Below, piece after piece: positions 18,099 to 27,383 of a stretch of 64,000 bases of DNA. The stretch covers positions 3,513,001-3,577,000 of the forward strand of contig NZ_OY776414.1 of NCBI RefSeq assembly GCF_963675585.1, given 5' to 3'. The DNA is from an uncultured Draconibacterium sp. (GTDB taxonomy: Bacteria > Bacteroidota > Bacteroidia > Bacteroidales > Prolixibacteraceae). A program made the translations under genes and the position numbers. A model generated the notes under the pieces. The model was given only the letters and a program-made list of their open reading frames with translations. It was not told the origin of the DNA and did not search any database. Position 1 is the first letter of the stretch. Each line of letters opens with the position of its first letter.

Positions 18099-19193
18099 AT
18101 GGCTGAGATAAAACGACTTATTTCTTTAGATGCATTTCGGGGTTTTACAATTGCTGCAATGATTATGGTAAATAATCCGGCGAGCTGGAGTTACATCTAT
18201 CCGCCTTTGGAACATGCAGAGTGGAACGGTTTAACACCAACCGATCTCATCTTTCCCTTCTTTATTTTTATCATGGGAGTTTCCATTACTTTATCGTACG
18301 CAAAACGCTTAAATGCCGGTTTTCCCAAAGGACCTATTTATAAGAAAATTGTGATTCGAACGATTAAAATATTTGCGGTTGGAATTTTTCTTTGGTTGTT
18401 CCCCGCTTTCAATTTTGAGAATATACGTGTTGCCGGAGTATTGCAACGTATTGCACTGGTATTTATGGCGAGTGCCTTTTTATTTTTAAACTCCAAATGG
18501 AAAACACAGGCCATTGTTGCAGGTGTTTTACTGGTTGGTTACTGGCTGATTATGGTACTTATTCCAACACCCGGCTACGGGAAGGTAATGCTTGAACCCG
18601 GAGCAAATATTGCGGCCTGGATCGACAGTAAATTTCTCCCCGGATATTTATGGCAAAAAACATGGGATCCGGAAGGACTACTAAGCACGCTTCCGGCCAT
18701 TGCAACCGGTATTTCCGGAATGCTTGCCGGGCACCTGATTATAAGTAAAATGGAACAGGAAAGAAAGGTCATCTACCTTTTCTCACTTTCGTTCTTTGCA
18801 TTTATTATTGGCTTTTTCTGGAGTTACCTTTTCCCGCTAAATAAAAATATATGGACCAGTTCGTTTGTAATGGTTACTTCGGGACTGGCTGGAATGGTGT
18901 TAGCTGTGAGTATATTTTTTGTAGATATGCTGGGACGTACACGTTTTACAAAACCCGGAATTATATTTGGTTCGAATGCAATTGCAGTTTATGTACTTGC
19001 CGATGTTTGGCGCCTGCCTTTTTATACGCTTAAAATAGGAGGAAGCAGTTTAAATGTGCACTGGATGCAACTTTTTGAAAACATGGAATGGAGTATGAAG
19101 TTTGGCAGTTTTACCTTTGCCGCACTTTTTATCTGCTTTAACTTTATTCCTGCCTGGATACTTTACAAGAAGAAGATATTTATAAAATTATAG
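18099..19193 (+). CDS. NagX-like / HGSNAT-type membrane acyltransferase (DUF5009 family)
   Basis: This 364-residue integral membrane protein has about ten hydrophobic segments. The N-terminal signature RLISLDAFRGFTIAAMIMVNN, and the following TDLIFPFFIFIMGVSI, identify the heparan-alpha-glucosaminide N-acetyltransferase-like family, also called NagX. Human HGSNAT moves acetyl groups across a membrane to glucosamine; the bacterial members are found beside GlcNAc and chitin catabolic genes, and their exact reaction is less certain. The divergent neighbour 90 bp away is a hexosaminidase, which fits. Confidence 0.88.
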   Translation: MAEIKRLISLDAFRGFTIAAMIMVNNPASWSYIYPPLEHAEWNGLTPTDLIFPFFIFIMGVSITLSYAKRLNAGFPKGPIYKKIVIRTIKIFAVGIFLWLFPAFNFENIRVAGVLQRIALVFMASAFLFLNSKWKTQAIVAGVLLVGYWLIMVLIPTPGYGKVMLEPGANIAAWIDSKFLPGYLWQKTWDPEGLLSTLPAIATGISGMLAGHLIISKMEQERKVIYLFSLSFFAFIIGFFWSYLFPLNKNIWTSSFVMVTSGLAGMVLAVSIFFVDMLGRTRFTKPGIIFGSNAIAVYVLADVWRLPFYTLKIGGSSLNVHWMQLFENMEWSMKFGSFTFAALFICFNFIPAWILYKKKIFIKL

Positions 19194-19203
19194 GAATATG
19201 AAG

Positions 19204-19228
19204 TCCCGGCTAACAACCGGGATTTTTT
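19204..19228 (+). terminator. Intrinsic terminator after the NagX-like gene
   Basis: TCCCGG (19204-19209) pairs with CCGGGA (19217-19222), with a seven-base loop, followed by six T. It overlaps the end of the convergent aroA gene. Confidence 0.75.
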
Positions 19229-20459
19229 ATTCAGAAATGGAAAAACCAACCTGTTTCAGGTCGTCATAAAATCCGGGGTACGATTTAGTTACAACCATTG
19301 GATCATCGATTTTAAGAGCTAATCCGGCCAAAGCCATTGGTGCAAATGCCAAAGCCATTCGGTGATCGTGGTAGGTATTAATTACCGGATTATCGGTTTT
19401 TAATTCCTGACTTATTCCTCCGTCCCAGGACAACTCTCCAAATTCCGGTTCGTTGATTACAGCACCAAATTTTGCCAGTTCGTTTTGTAAAGCGGCAATC
19501 CGGTCGGTTTCTTTAATCTTTAATGTTTTTAATCCTGTAAAATGGAATGGAATTCCTTTTGCCACACACAAACAAGCCATGGTTTGCGCCACATCAGGAT
19601 TCTCGAGAAAATCGATATCCAGTTTTTCGGGCTGAATATTTTCTGTTTTCGAAAGCAAAACTCCTCCTGATTTCTGAAGCGATTTTACACCAAATTGTTC
19701 AAACCAAGCGGCAATATTTACATCACCTTGCAAACTATCCAGCTGCAGGTTTTCAAGCAATACTTCGCCCGAGTCCAGCAATGCCAAAATCTGATACCAG
19801 TAGGATGCTCCCGACCAGTCGGCTTCGCAGGTGAAATCGCGCGCGAAGTAGTTTTGTTCGGCCACAAAAATTTCGTTACCATTCCACTGGTATTGAATCC
19901 CAAATTTTGCCATCAACTCGAGGGTGAGTTTAATGTATGATTTTGATGTAATATTTCCCTGTAATTTTAAAGTTAAACCGTTCTCAACAGTTGGCGCAAT
20001 TAACAGCAATGCCGAAATGTACTGGCTTGAAACACTTCCGTCCAATTCAATGGTTTGCCCTTTTAAATGCGATCCAAAAATTTTCAGCGGCGGACAGCCA
20101 TCGTTCTTCAGGTACTCAATTCGGGCACCCAACTTATTTAAGGCATCTACTAAAATGGCAATGGGTCGTTGTTGCATTCTTTCCGAGCCGGTAATTTCCC
20201 ATTCGCCTGCAATTTTTGCCAGAAAAGCAGTTAAAAACCGCATCGCTGTTCCGGCATGCCCGATATCAAATTTTGTGTTATTGGAAAAAAGTGCAGCCTC
20301 CAATACTTTGGTATCGTCGCTATCCGATAAATTCCGGATGGGATAAGGACTGTAACTTAATGCATTAATAATTAGTGCGCGATTACTGATACTTTTTGAT
20401 GCCGGCAAGTTGATACTTCCGCTGATTGTTTTAACTCCCGCTGAAACCTGATAAATCAT
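19227..20459 (-). CDS. aroA: 3-phosphoshikimate 1-carboxyvinyltransferase (EPSP synthase)
   Basis: This is a 410-residue EPSP synthase. It has the N-terminal LPASKSISNRALI motif (Lys and Ser contacting shikimate-3-phosphate), GHAGTAMRFLTAFLA (the LPGxxGTxxR-like phosphate loop), and the C-terminal KETDRIAAL and YHDHRMALAFAP motifs. It joins shikimate-3-phosphate and PEP in the chorismate pathway. It lies 27 bp downstream of aroB on the same strand, so the two shikimate genes form an operon. Confidence 0.96.
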   Translation of the reverse strand: MIYQVSAGVKTISGSINLPASKSISNRALIINALSYSPYPIRNLSDSDDTKVLEAALFSNNTKFDIGHAGTAMRFLTAFLAKIAGEWEITGSERMQQRPIAILVDALNKLGARIEYLKNDGCPPLKIFGSHLKGQTIELDGSVSSQYISALLLIAPTVENGLTLKLQGNITSKSYIKLTLELMAKFGIQYQWNGNEIFVAEQNYFARDFTCEADWSGASYWYQILALLDSGEVLLENLQLDSLQGDVNIAAWFEQFGVKSLQKSGGVLLSKTENIQPEKLDIDFLENPDVAQTMACLCVAKGIPFHFTGLKTLKIKETDRIAALQNELAKFGAVINEPEFGELSWDGGISQELKTDNPVINTYHDHRMALAFAPMALAGLALKIDDPMVVTKSYPGFYDDLKQVGFSISE

Positions 20460-20486
20460 TCTTGTTGATTTGAGAATGTGTAAGAA

Positions 20487-21551
20487 CTATAGACTTTTGT
20501 AATAATTTAGAGCATCAAAAATGAGCGCTTTGTCGCAATTCTGATTAATGGCAATTTCCCCAACTTTTGGAATCAAAGTAAAATTAATTCTGCCCGACTC
20601 GTTCTTTTTATCGTGTGTCATCAGTTCGTACAAGCGTTCAAAATCCGATTCCTGAATCTCAAATTTCCCGTAGACTTTGAGTATCCACTTCGTAAGTACC
20701 TCAAAATCTTTTTGCGGAAAACCACACATTTTCACCGACAGGTACATTTCTGCAACAATACCACAGGCCACTCCAAATCCGTGTAAAATCGGGCGGTTTT
20801 GTTCCATCGCCAAACTTTCAAAAGCGTGGCTAACCGTGTGTGCAAAATTCAGTGCTTTGCGGATATTGTTTTCAGTTAAATCGTTGGCAACAAAATATTC
20901 TTTTACGTTCACCGAGTGACGAATAATCTCCTGAAGTAAATCGTAATCGATATTTTTATAATCAAAACTCTTTAATTCTTCCAGGTGTTCCGGGCTGTAA
21001 ATTAAACCGTGTTTAATCATTTCAGCATATCCCGAAATAAAATTTGCCTCGTCGATTGTCTTTAAAAAATCGGTATTAATAATAACAGCACCGGGTTCTT
21101 TAAACGTTCCAATTTCGTTTTTTAATCCATTGAAATTAAATCCTGTTTTCCCTCCTACCGATGCATCAACCTGCGAAAGTAAGGTTGTTGGCACATTTAG
21201 AAAGTCGATTCCGCGTTTAAAAGTAGTAGCTGCAAAACCCGCCAAATCAGTTAACATTCCTCCTCCAATATTTATGAGTAAGGATTTTCTGTCGCCTCCA
21301 TTTTCAGAAAGAAACTGCCAGATTTTTGCTACCGATTCTATTTTTTTGCTGTTTTCGCCAGCCGGAATAACAACTTTCCGAATTCCGTATGACTCACAAA
21401 AGGAATCTATTTTCGACACCCAAAGTTGATCAACTGTTTCTTCTGTTGCCAGGTACACCTTTCCTTTTGCATATTTTCCAATAAACGGAACGAGTTCCTT
21501 TTCCAAAGTCCGGCTATAAATTATTTTCGAGTAAATTGTTGAATTTCCCAT
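20487..21551 (-). CDS. aroB: 3-dehydroquinate synthase
   Basis: This 354-residue protein matches AroB. It has the NAD-binding glycine stretch NIGGGMLTDLAGFAATTFKR, then VPTTLLSQVDASVGGKTG, and the metal-ligand histidines in LNFAHTVSHAFE and LHGFGVACG. It converts DAHP to 3-dehydroquinate, the second step of the shikimate pathway. It is the first gene of the aroB-aroA pair. The start codon is 90 bp from a divergent membrane-protein gene. Confidence 0.95.
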   Translation of the reverse strand: MGNSTIYSKIIYSRTLEKELVPFIGKYAKGKVYLATEETVDQLWVSKIDSFCESYGIRKVVIPAGENSKKIESVAKIWQFLSENGGDRKSLLINIGGGMLTDLAGFAATTFKRGIDFLNVPTTLLSQVDASVGGKTGFNFNGLKNEIGTFKEPGAVIINTDFLKTIDEANFISGYAEMIKHGLIYSPEHLEELKSFDYKNIDYDLLQEIIRHSVNVKEYFVANDLTENNIRKALNFAHTVSHAFESLAMEQNRPILHGFGVACGIVAEMYLSVKMCGFPQKDFEVLTKWILKVYGKFEIQESDFERLYELMTHDKKNESGRINFTLIPKVGEIAINQNCDKALIFDALNYYKSL

Positions 21552-21641
21552 AAGTAGCTGCTAAATTGCGTTAAAGTTACAATAAAAATGGATTTTGAAT
21601 TTTCTAAAGAATGAATCCAGATAAAAGTTAGAAATTTAATA

Positions 21642-22094
21642 ATGAAAATTACAAACAGGAAGTCGACGGCAAGATTGAAACGTATTTTTTTTCTGGTAAG
21701 TGTGGCAATTGCCATTGCTGCCCTGATGTTGTTTTGGTTCGATTTAACAATTTATGCGCTTATAATGATTGGTGTATTTTCATTATGGTTTCTGTTTTTC
21801 CTGGTTGCCGATTACCAATACATTGAGTACATTGATGAGAATGATAAAATAATTTTACGATACTACAAAGCGGTTGGATTTACACAAAAAGAATTTAGTT
21901 CCATAGAGTTTCCGGTGGCTCTTTTAAAAGATGTTCAATTTGAAAATTCGATATTTGGGAAACTATCCGATCTTACACTGATAGTAAAAACAAAACGTGG
22001 AGTTGCTGAATATCCGTCCATCAGTCTTTCTGCCGTTCCCTACAAAAACAGAAAACAAATTCAGCAATCGCTACAAAGCCTGCTTGACATGTAA
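21642..22094 (+). CDS. Uncharacterised membrane protein with PH-like C-terminal region
   Basis: This is a 150-residue protein with two hydrophobic segments (about 14-29 and 33-53) after a basic N-terminus. The remaining 95 residues are soluble and beta-rich (IEYIDENDKIILRYYKAVGF, KLSDLTLIVKTKRG, ending in a short helix). That pattern resembles bacterial PH-domain membrane proteins, but I cannot confirm it. The gene precedes dprA by 16 bp and is probably co-transcribed with it. Confidence 0.65.
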   Translation: MKITNRKSTARLKRIFFLVSVAIAIAALMLFWFDLTIYALIMIGVFSLWFLFFLVADYQYIEYIDENDKIILRYYKAVGFTQKEFSSIEFPVALLKDVQFENSIFGKLSDLTLIVKTKRGVAEYPSISLSAVPYKNRKQIQQSLQSLLDM

Positions 22095-22110
22095 TTACTA
22101 AACTACCCTC

Positions 22111-23214
22111 ATGCACAATCACTTAAAATACAAAATTGCACTTTCAATGTTACCCGGAATTGGTGGAGTACTGGCACGAAACCTGGTGGCCTATGTTGGA
22201 AGCGTGGAAGGTATTTTTTCTCAATCGGTAAATGCCCTGATGAAAATACCCGGAATTGGCGAGCTAAATGCCAGGCAGATAAAAAATGCAAACATCTTGC
22301 CCCGGGCCGAAAAAGAAATAGAATACATCAACGACAACAACATCAGAACTCATTTTTATACCGATAAAGATTACCCCCGAAGGTTAAAAAACTGCATCGA
22401 CGCGCCGGTTTTGTTGTACACAAAAGGAAATATGAATCTGGATGAACAGCGGGTAATCAGTATCGTTGGCACACGAAATTCAACCGAATACGGCAAAAAT
22501 ATAGTCGATGATTTAATCAAATCATTTTCAGAAAGAAAATACAAAATACTTGTGGTTAGCGGTTTGGCCTATGGCATTGATATAAATGCGCACCGGGCAG
22601 CATTAAAACACAATATTGCGACAGTTGGAGTAATTGCACACGGCCACGATTTGCTTTATCCTTCGCTACACCGTGACACGGCCCAAAAAATGTTACACAA
22701 TGGTGGCATGGTTTCTGATTTTGCAAGCGGAACCAAAATCGATCCGTCGAATTTTATCAAACGCAACCGTATTATTGCGGGCCTTGCCGATGCAACCATT
22801 ATTGTTGAGTCGGCAAAAAAAGGCGGCGCTTTGGTTACTGCCGACATTGCTTCGTCATACAACCGCGATGTATTTGCATTTCCCGGAAGATCGGGTGATG
22901 TGTATTCGAAAGGATGCAATCAGCTGATTCGGAATAATGGAGCCACTTTAATTGAGGGCATTGAGGATCTGGAATATTTTATGAATTGGGAAAACACACC
23001 AAAAGTTGATGCCATTCAATCCCAGTTATTTATTGATTTGAATCCGGTTGAGCAAAAAATTGTTGATCTGCTGCAAAAAGAAGGAGAACTGTTTATCGAC
23101 CAGATAAGTTCTGAAATGGAGCTTCCGGTAAGCCGTATATCTTCAACACTGTTAAATCTCGAATTTAAAAATGTAATAAATGCTTTGCCGGGGAAAATGT
23201 ATAAGTTGAGATAA
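22111..23214 (+). CDS. dprA: DNA-processing protein DprA
   Basis: This 367-residue protein has the three usual DprA parts. An N-terminal helix-hairpin-helix-like region contains LPGIGGVLARNLV and IPGIGELNARQI. The Rossmann-like core has RVISIVGTRNSTEYG, VVSGLAYGIDINAHRAAL and FAFPGRSGDVYSKGCNQLI. A C-terminal winged-helix domain covers about 305-365. DprA loads RecA on incoming single-stranded DNA during natural transformation, and it is also widespread in bacteria not known to be competent. No other competence genes are in the window. Confidence 0.94.
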   Translation: MHNHLKYKIALSMLPGIGGVLARNLVAYVGSVEGIFSQSVNALMKIPGIGELNARQIKNANILPRAEKEIEYINDNNIRTHFYTDKDYPRRLKNCIDAPVLLYTKGNMNLDEQRVISIVGTRNSTEYGKNIVDDLIKSFSERKYKILVVSGLAYGIDINAHRAALKHNIATVGVIAHGHDLLYPSLHRDTAQKMLHNGGMVSDFASGTKIDPSNFIKRNRIIAGLADATIIVESAKKGGALVTADIASSYNRDVFAFPGRSGDVYSKGCNQLIRNNGATLIEGIEDLEYFMNWENTPKVDAIQSQLFIDLNPVEQKIVDLLQKEGELFIDQISSEMELPVSRISSTLLNLEFKNVINALPGKMYKLR

Positions 23215-23258
23215 TTGCATCAATTTTAACTCAAATCGGTTTAATCAATTGAAATTCC

Positions 23259-23266
23259 TACTTTTG
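23259..23266 (+). promoter_or_regulatory. -7 promoter element of the DEAD-box helicase gene
   Basis: TACTTTTG matches the TAnnTTTG box exactly, 41 bp before the ATG. No TTG is present at the right distance upstream. Confidence 0.45.
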
Positions 23267-23307
23267 CACCCGAAACAGGTAATTACAATCCTGTAAAATT
23301 TACTAGA

Positions 23308-24627
23308 ATGAAGAAAACTTTCGAAGAATTAAAAGTTGCCAAATCAATATTAAAGTCGCTCGACGACATAGGATTTGTTGAACCTACACCAATTCAACAA
23401 AGAGCCATCCCAAAGATTAATTCGGGTGTAAACATTGTTGGTGTAGCCCAAACCGGAACGGGAAAAACTGCGGCCTATTTACTTCCTTTGCTTTCGAGGC
23501 TTAAAAAACCGGAAGGCATGGATCCGCGGGTTGTTGTTCTTGTTCCTACACGCGAACTCGCGATTCAGGTGGGACAAGACGTTGCAGAGCTAACAGCCTA
23601 TTCTGATTTGCGACATGCCGCCATTTACGGAGGTATTGGCTGGACCAAACACGCTGCACTAGTAGAAGAAGGGATTGATGTTTTAATTGCAACACCCGGA
23701 CGTTTATGGGATTTATACCAGGTTGGTGTTTTACGTTTGAAAAAAGTAAAATACCTGGTAATTGATGAAGCCGACCGGATGCTCGACATGGGTTTTATGC
23801 CTCAGCTCAGACAGTTGCAGGAAATTATACCTGCCAAAAGACAGAACCTGCTTTTTTCTGCTACTTTTTCTGAGAGTATTGAAGTACTAGCCGAAGAATT
23901 TCTGGATCACTATGATAAAATGGAGATTGCACCATCGGCAACTCCGGTTGAATTGGTTACTCAAACAGCTTTTAAAGTGCCGAACTACCGGACCAAATTA
24001 AACCTTATTAAGCACCTTTTAGAAGACAGTAAAACATTCACGCGTGTGGTAATTTTTGTAAAAACCAAAGAACATGCAGATGGTGTTTATAAGGTAATCG
24101 AACGAAAAGCGGAGGGTGAAACACGTTTACTGCATTCAAACAAAGCTCAAAATACGAGGATCAACGCCATTCAGGCATTTAAAAAAGGTGAGGTCAGAAT
24201 TCTGATTACAACCGATGTATCGGCTCGTGGTATGGACGTAAGTAAAGTAAGCCATGTTATTAACTTTGATTTACCCAACGACTACGACGACTATATTCAC
24301 CGTATTGGACGTACTGCACGTGCAGGAAATAAAGGCGATGCAATTACTTTAATTGATCCATCGGACGAATGGCACTGGAAAAAAATTGAAGAAATGATTC
24401 GCCAGGAAATTATTCTGCAGGAGTTACCCGAAGGGATTGAAGAAGTGGAAACTGAATTTAAAGAAAACCAGGATCAGCTAAGGGAAATTGACCGTCAGAA
24501 AAAAATTGATGATCCGACTTACCAGGGAGCTTTTCATCAGAAAAAAAGGCGTGGCTCTTCAAAAAGATCATTCGAGGATAAATTTGCCAGAACAAAAGAA
24601 AGACAAAAAAGAAAGAAAAGAAAATAA
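23308..24627 (+). CDS. DEAD-box ATP-dependent RNA helicase, RhlE-like
   Basis: This is a 439-residue DEAD-box helicase. The motifs are all present in order: Q motif with FVEPTPIQQRAIP, motif I AQTGTGKTA, Ia VPTRELAIQV, II DEADRMLDMGF, III SATFSE, V TTDVSARGMD and VI HRIGRTARAG. The C-terminal tail (about 380-439) is charged and ends in a long Lys/Arg run, as in RhlE-type proteins that bind structured RNA. It likely works in ribosome assembly or RNA decay. A perfect 17-bp terminator hairpin follows. Confidence 0.94.
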   Translation: MKKTFEELKVAKSILKSLDDIGFVEPTPIQQRAIPKINSGVNIVGVAQTGTGKTAAYLLPLLSRLKKPEGMDPRVVVLVPTRELAIQVGQDVAELTAYSDLRHAAIYGGIGWTKHAALVEEGIDVLIATPGRLWDLYQVGVLRLKKVKYLVIDEADRMLDMGFMPQLRQLQEIIPAKRQNLLFSATFSESIEVLAEEFLDHYDKMEIAPSATPVELVTQTAFKVPNYRTKLNLIKHLLEDSKTFTRVVIFVKTKEHADGVYKVIERKAEGETRLLHSNKAQNTRINAIQAFKKGEVRILITTDVSARGMDVSKVSHVINFDLPNDYDDYIHRIGRTARAGNKGDAITLIDPSDEWHWKKIEEMIRQEIILQELPEGIEEVETEFKENQDQLREIDRQKKIDDPTYQGAFHQKKRRGSSKRSFEDKFARTKERQKRKKRK

Positions 24628-24641
24628 GAATAAATACCAGA

Positions 24642-24677
24642 AACAAAAAAGGGAAGCAAATGCTTCCCTTTTTTGTT
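24642..24677. terminator. Strong bidirectional intrinsic terminator
   Basis: AACAAAAAAGGGAAGCA (24642-24658) is perfectly complementary to 24661-24677 across a two-base gap. Its A and T tails serve both the helicase gene and the convergent exbD gene. Confidence 0.85.
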
Positions 24678-24695
24678 ATATAGAATGATAGATTC

Positions 24696-25166
24696 TTATC
24701 TTTCAGTCTTTTTCCTAGCTGAATAGTTAATGTTCAAGGCTGCTGCTTTCCGCAATTCCTGCTTCACATCAGTAACCAATCCCATTTTAGTATTCACGTC
24801 AACTTTTAATGAAGTAACCATTGAAGGTCTTTCAGCTTCTTCTCTTGCTTCTCTTTCTGCAGTAATATAATCTGGAATATCACTAACATTAGCAAATTGA
24901 TCGTTTAACTGAATACGAGGTGCTTTACCAAAAACTTTTTGAAACTGAGGTTTAGGTTCACCAATGTAGATATAACTAACCAGTGATTTTTTCTCCAATT
25001 TACTTAGTTCCGTTGCTTCAGGTAATTTCTGAGTTACATTTACTGTAACCTCGCGCATCGTTGTACTAACCATAAAAAAGAATAATAACATGAACACGAT
25101 ATCGGGCAGTGAAGCCGTCGATATTGGAGGTAATTCCTTACCATCGTCTTTTCTAAACTTGCTCAT
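24696..25166 (-). CDS. ExbD/TolR family biopolymer transport protein (second copy)
   Basis: This is a 156-residue protein with one N-terminal transmembrane helix (PDIVFMLLFFFMVSTTM, about 24-40). It carries the proton-relay Asp in TASLPDIVFML, as in ExbD and TolR. The periplasmic part has KLPEATELSK and the usual beta-alpha pattern. With ExbB it forms a proton-driven motor that energises outer-membrane transport through TonB. It is the last gene of the exbB-membrane protein-exbD-exbD cluster and lies 11 bp after the other exbD. Confidence 0.88.
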   Translation of the reverse strand: MSKFRKDDGKELPPISTASLPDIVFMLLFFFMVSTTMREVTVNVTQKLPEATELSKLEKKSLVSYIYIGEPKPQFQKVFGKAPRIQLNDQFANVSDIPDYITAEREAREEAERPSMVTSLKVDVNTKMGLVTDVKQELRKAAALNINYSARKKTER

Positions 25167-25177
25167 AATACTCTCTT

Positions 25178-25750
25178 TTAAAAGTTTTTACCTTTTGGTT
25201 CAGCTTCAGATATTTTTTGAGGAACTATCTTTTTCACAGCATCTTGCTGGTCACTGTCTAATTCCTCATAAGGTTTCCCCCATTTATCTATAGCTAATTC
25301 ATCTCTTAGTTCGTTAATGGCAGCAACCAATTCGTTCTGCACAGCTAAATACGTTCCGTATTGAGTATCATTATCATTACGTAATGAAATAACTCCTTTG
25401 GTAACCATATATTCACCGAAATATGGTACATCCATCGGTTCTTTTTCAGGTAAAGCTTCATCGTTGTATGGGTTCGCCATAAACTCTTTTGCTCTATCTC
25501 TTAAATTATCAATACGTTCGTAGTCCCCTTCAACCAGCAAATCATTGTTTCGGTTTACCAAAACAACAAAAACATTTCGTTCTTTAATTTCTGCCTGGTC
25601 GTCATCCTGTTGTTCTGGAGCCCATTGAGGGAGTTTTCTCCGGAGACCGCTGTCAACGTCCATCGTGGTTGTTACCAGGAAAAAGATTAGCAACATAAAT
25701 GCAATATCTGCTAATGACGTTGCCGGTACTTCAGGTGTTTTTCTTGCCAT
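25178..25750 (-). CDS. ExbD/TolR family biopolymer transport protein (first copy)
   Basis: This 190-residue ExbD has a single transmembrane helix near the N-terminus (ADIAFMLLIFFLVTTTM) with the conserved Asp in TSLADIAFML. The periplasmic domain is about 30 residues longer than in its neighbour and contains KLPQWAPEQQ. Tandem, unequal exbD genes are normal in Bacteroidota, and the two may pair as a heterodimer in the ExbBD motor. The gene lies 36 bp after the four-helix membrane protein gene. Confidence 0.9.
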   Translation of the reverse strand: MARKTPEVPATSLADIAFMLLIFFLVTTTMDVDSGLRRKLPQWAPEQQDDDQAEIKERNVFVVLVNRNNDLLVEGDYERIDNLRDRAKEFMANPYNDEALPEKEPMDVPYFGEYMVTKGVISLRNDNDTQYGTYLAVQNELVAAINELRDELAIDKWGKPYEELDSDQQDAVKKIVPQKISEAEPKGKNF

Positions 25751-25786
25751 AATTAATTTCCTGTTTTTTTTATACCACGATTAATA

Positions 25787-26245
25787 CTATTTGAACAAAC
25801 GAGTTACCGACATTCCTGCAATTGACAAAACTGCAATTGCCAGTAAAATATAAGTTGTATATAAACCTGTGTCAACCCATTTGGCCACAGTCTCATTTAA
25901 GGTTCCGTCGTTTAAGAATTTCTCTACACCCGCAAATTGTGGAATTTCCGGAGATGCCAATAAATAAGAAATTAAAACAACAACTCCCATAAATACGAGA
26001 GATATTATCCCGTTTTTAGCAGCTTTCTTATCGGTAGTCATTTTTACTAATCCAGCAAGGATAGCAATTCCTGCTCCGAGTGCTGTAAGTATGTATGCCC
26101 AAACCAAGTTGGTATTCACCCAACTTCCCATTGTAGGATCCAAATCATTCTCACTAATATTCACCATTAATGAAATGATAAGAACTGCTGAAACAATGAG
26201 TAGAGCCCACAGTACTACAGTAACTATTTTTCCTGTTTTACTCAT
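25787..26245 (-). CDS. Four-helix membrane protein of the ExbB/ExbD cluster
   Basis: This 152-residue protein has four predicted transmembrane segments (about 8-28, 48-68, 80-98 and 130-148), with short loops and no recognisable enzyme motif. It lies between exbB (12 bp) and exbD on the same strand, a position conserved in many Bacteroidota clusters. This suggests an accessory subunit of the TonB-energising motor. The function is inferred from position only. Confidence 0.75.
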   Translation of the reverse strand: MSKTGKIVTVVLWALLIVSAVLIISLMVNISENDLDPTMGSWVNTNLVWAYILTALGAGIAILAGLVKMTTDKKAAKNGIISLVFMGVVVLISYLLASPEIPQFAGVEKFLNDGTLNETVAKWVDTGLYTTYILLAIAVLSIAGMSVTRLFK

Positions 26246-26257
26246 TTTTTCTACTCC

Positions 26258-27079
26258 TTATTTTTTCATATTGTGTTTTACCAACAAGTCTAACAACGAA
26301 ATAGAAGCATCTTCCATGTTGTTAATGATGCTATCGATTTTAGCAACACAATAGTTGTAGAAAATCTGAAGAATAATAGCAACTACAAGACCTGTTACAG
26401 TTGTAATCAAAGCTACTTTAATACCACCAGCCACAAGTGAAGGACTAATATCACCTGCTACCTCGATCGCATCGAAAGCGCCAATCATACCGATTACTGT
26501 TCCCATGAAACCAAGCATAGGTGCAAGAGCAATAAACAGTGCAAGCCAGCTTAATCCTTTTTCTAAAAGACCTGCCTGAACACCACCGTAAGAAATAACT
26601 GTTTTTTCAACTACGTCGATACCATGATCGAATCTGTCAAGACCTTGATAGAAGATACTTGCAACAGGACCACGAGTGTTACGACAAACGTCTTTTGCTG
26701 CTTCAACACCACCATTTTCTAAAGCCTCTTCAATAGAAGCTAATAATTTTTTAGTGTTGCTGGTTGCAAGGTTAAGGTAAAGTACTCTTTCGATTGCAAA
26801 CGCAAGACCTAAAATAAGGGCAATTAATACGAATGACATGAAAGTTGGATCACCTTCAATAAATTTTGTTTTTAACTGGCTGTGTAAAGATTTTCCTTCT
26901 TCAGCAGTAGCTGCAGCTTCTTCTTCAGTATCAGCTGTTAAATCTACCTGATCAGTAGCTTCATCTACCTGCTCGGTAGCTGGTTCAGTTGCAGCTGCCT
27001 CATCTTGTGCAACCACAGCAGTTGATGCCATAAAAAAAAGCATCCCAAATACGGCTATTAACGCGAATAGTCTTTTCAT
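26258..27079 (-). CDS. MotA/TolQ/ExbB proton channel family protein
   Basis: This 273-residue ExbB homologue starts with a cleavable-type hydrophobic segment (about 1-24). An acidic, Ala/Glu/Thr-rich linker (about 25-65) follows, then three membrane helices. The conserved core SWLALFIALAPMLGFMGTV and GMIGAFDAI carries the channel Gly/Pro/Thr pattern. Helix three is near 222-245. It forms the pentameric proton channel that drives ExbD and TonB. The N-terminal acidic extension is typical of Bacteroidota ExbB. It is the first gene of the cluster and lies just downstream of tRNA-Ser. Confidence 0.92.
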   Translation of the reverse strand: MKRLFALIAVFGMLFFMASTAVVAQDEAAATEPATEQVDEATDQVDLTADTEEEAAATAEEGKSLHSQLKTKFIEGDPTFMSFVLIALILGLAFAIERVLYLNLATSNTKKLLASIEEALENGGVEAAKDVCRNTRGPVASIFYQGLDRFDHGIDVVEKTVISYGGVQAGLLEKGLSWLALFIALAPMLGFMGTVIGMIGAFDAIEVAGDISPSLVAGGIKVALITTVTGLVVAIILQIFYNYCVAKIDSIINNMEDASISLLDLLVKHNMKK

Positions 27080-27226
27080 AATTGATTTGAATTTTTAATT
27101 AATAATCTCTTTGATTTTTTCTTTTTGTATTGATTCTATAATAATGATTTCTCTTCCTACAAAAAATATGCCTCATTTACTCTGTTCAATCTTCAACAAA
27201 CTAAAAAGAACGTCAATTTTGATGAG

Positions 27227-27314
27227 CGGAGAGAGAGGGATTCGAACCCTCGGTACCGTTTCGCAGTACACACGCTTTCCAGGCGTGCCAGTTCAGCCAC
27301 TCCTGCACCTCTCC
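27227..27314 (-). tRNA. tRNA-Ser (anticodon GGA)
   Basis: On the minus strand the sequence folds into an 88-nt class II tRNA. The acceptor stem GGAGAGG pairs with TCTCTCC (one G-T), the anticodon loop contains GGA, a long variable arm is present, and the T arm is GAGGGTTCGAATCCCTC. The discriminator base is G, normal for serine. CCA is not encoded. It sits between ansA and exbB, a common order in Bacteroidota. Confidence 0.95.
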
Positions 27315-27383
27315 AGTATTGTTTACTGGCTCCCCAAAAATGAGGGGTGCAAATTAATAAAAAAATGCGAAAAAAAAACAGTG

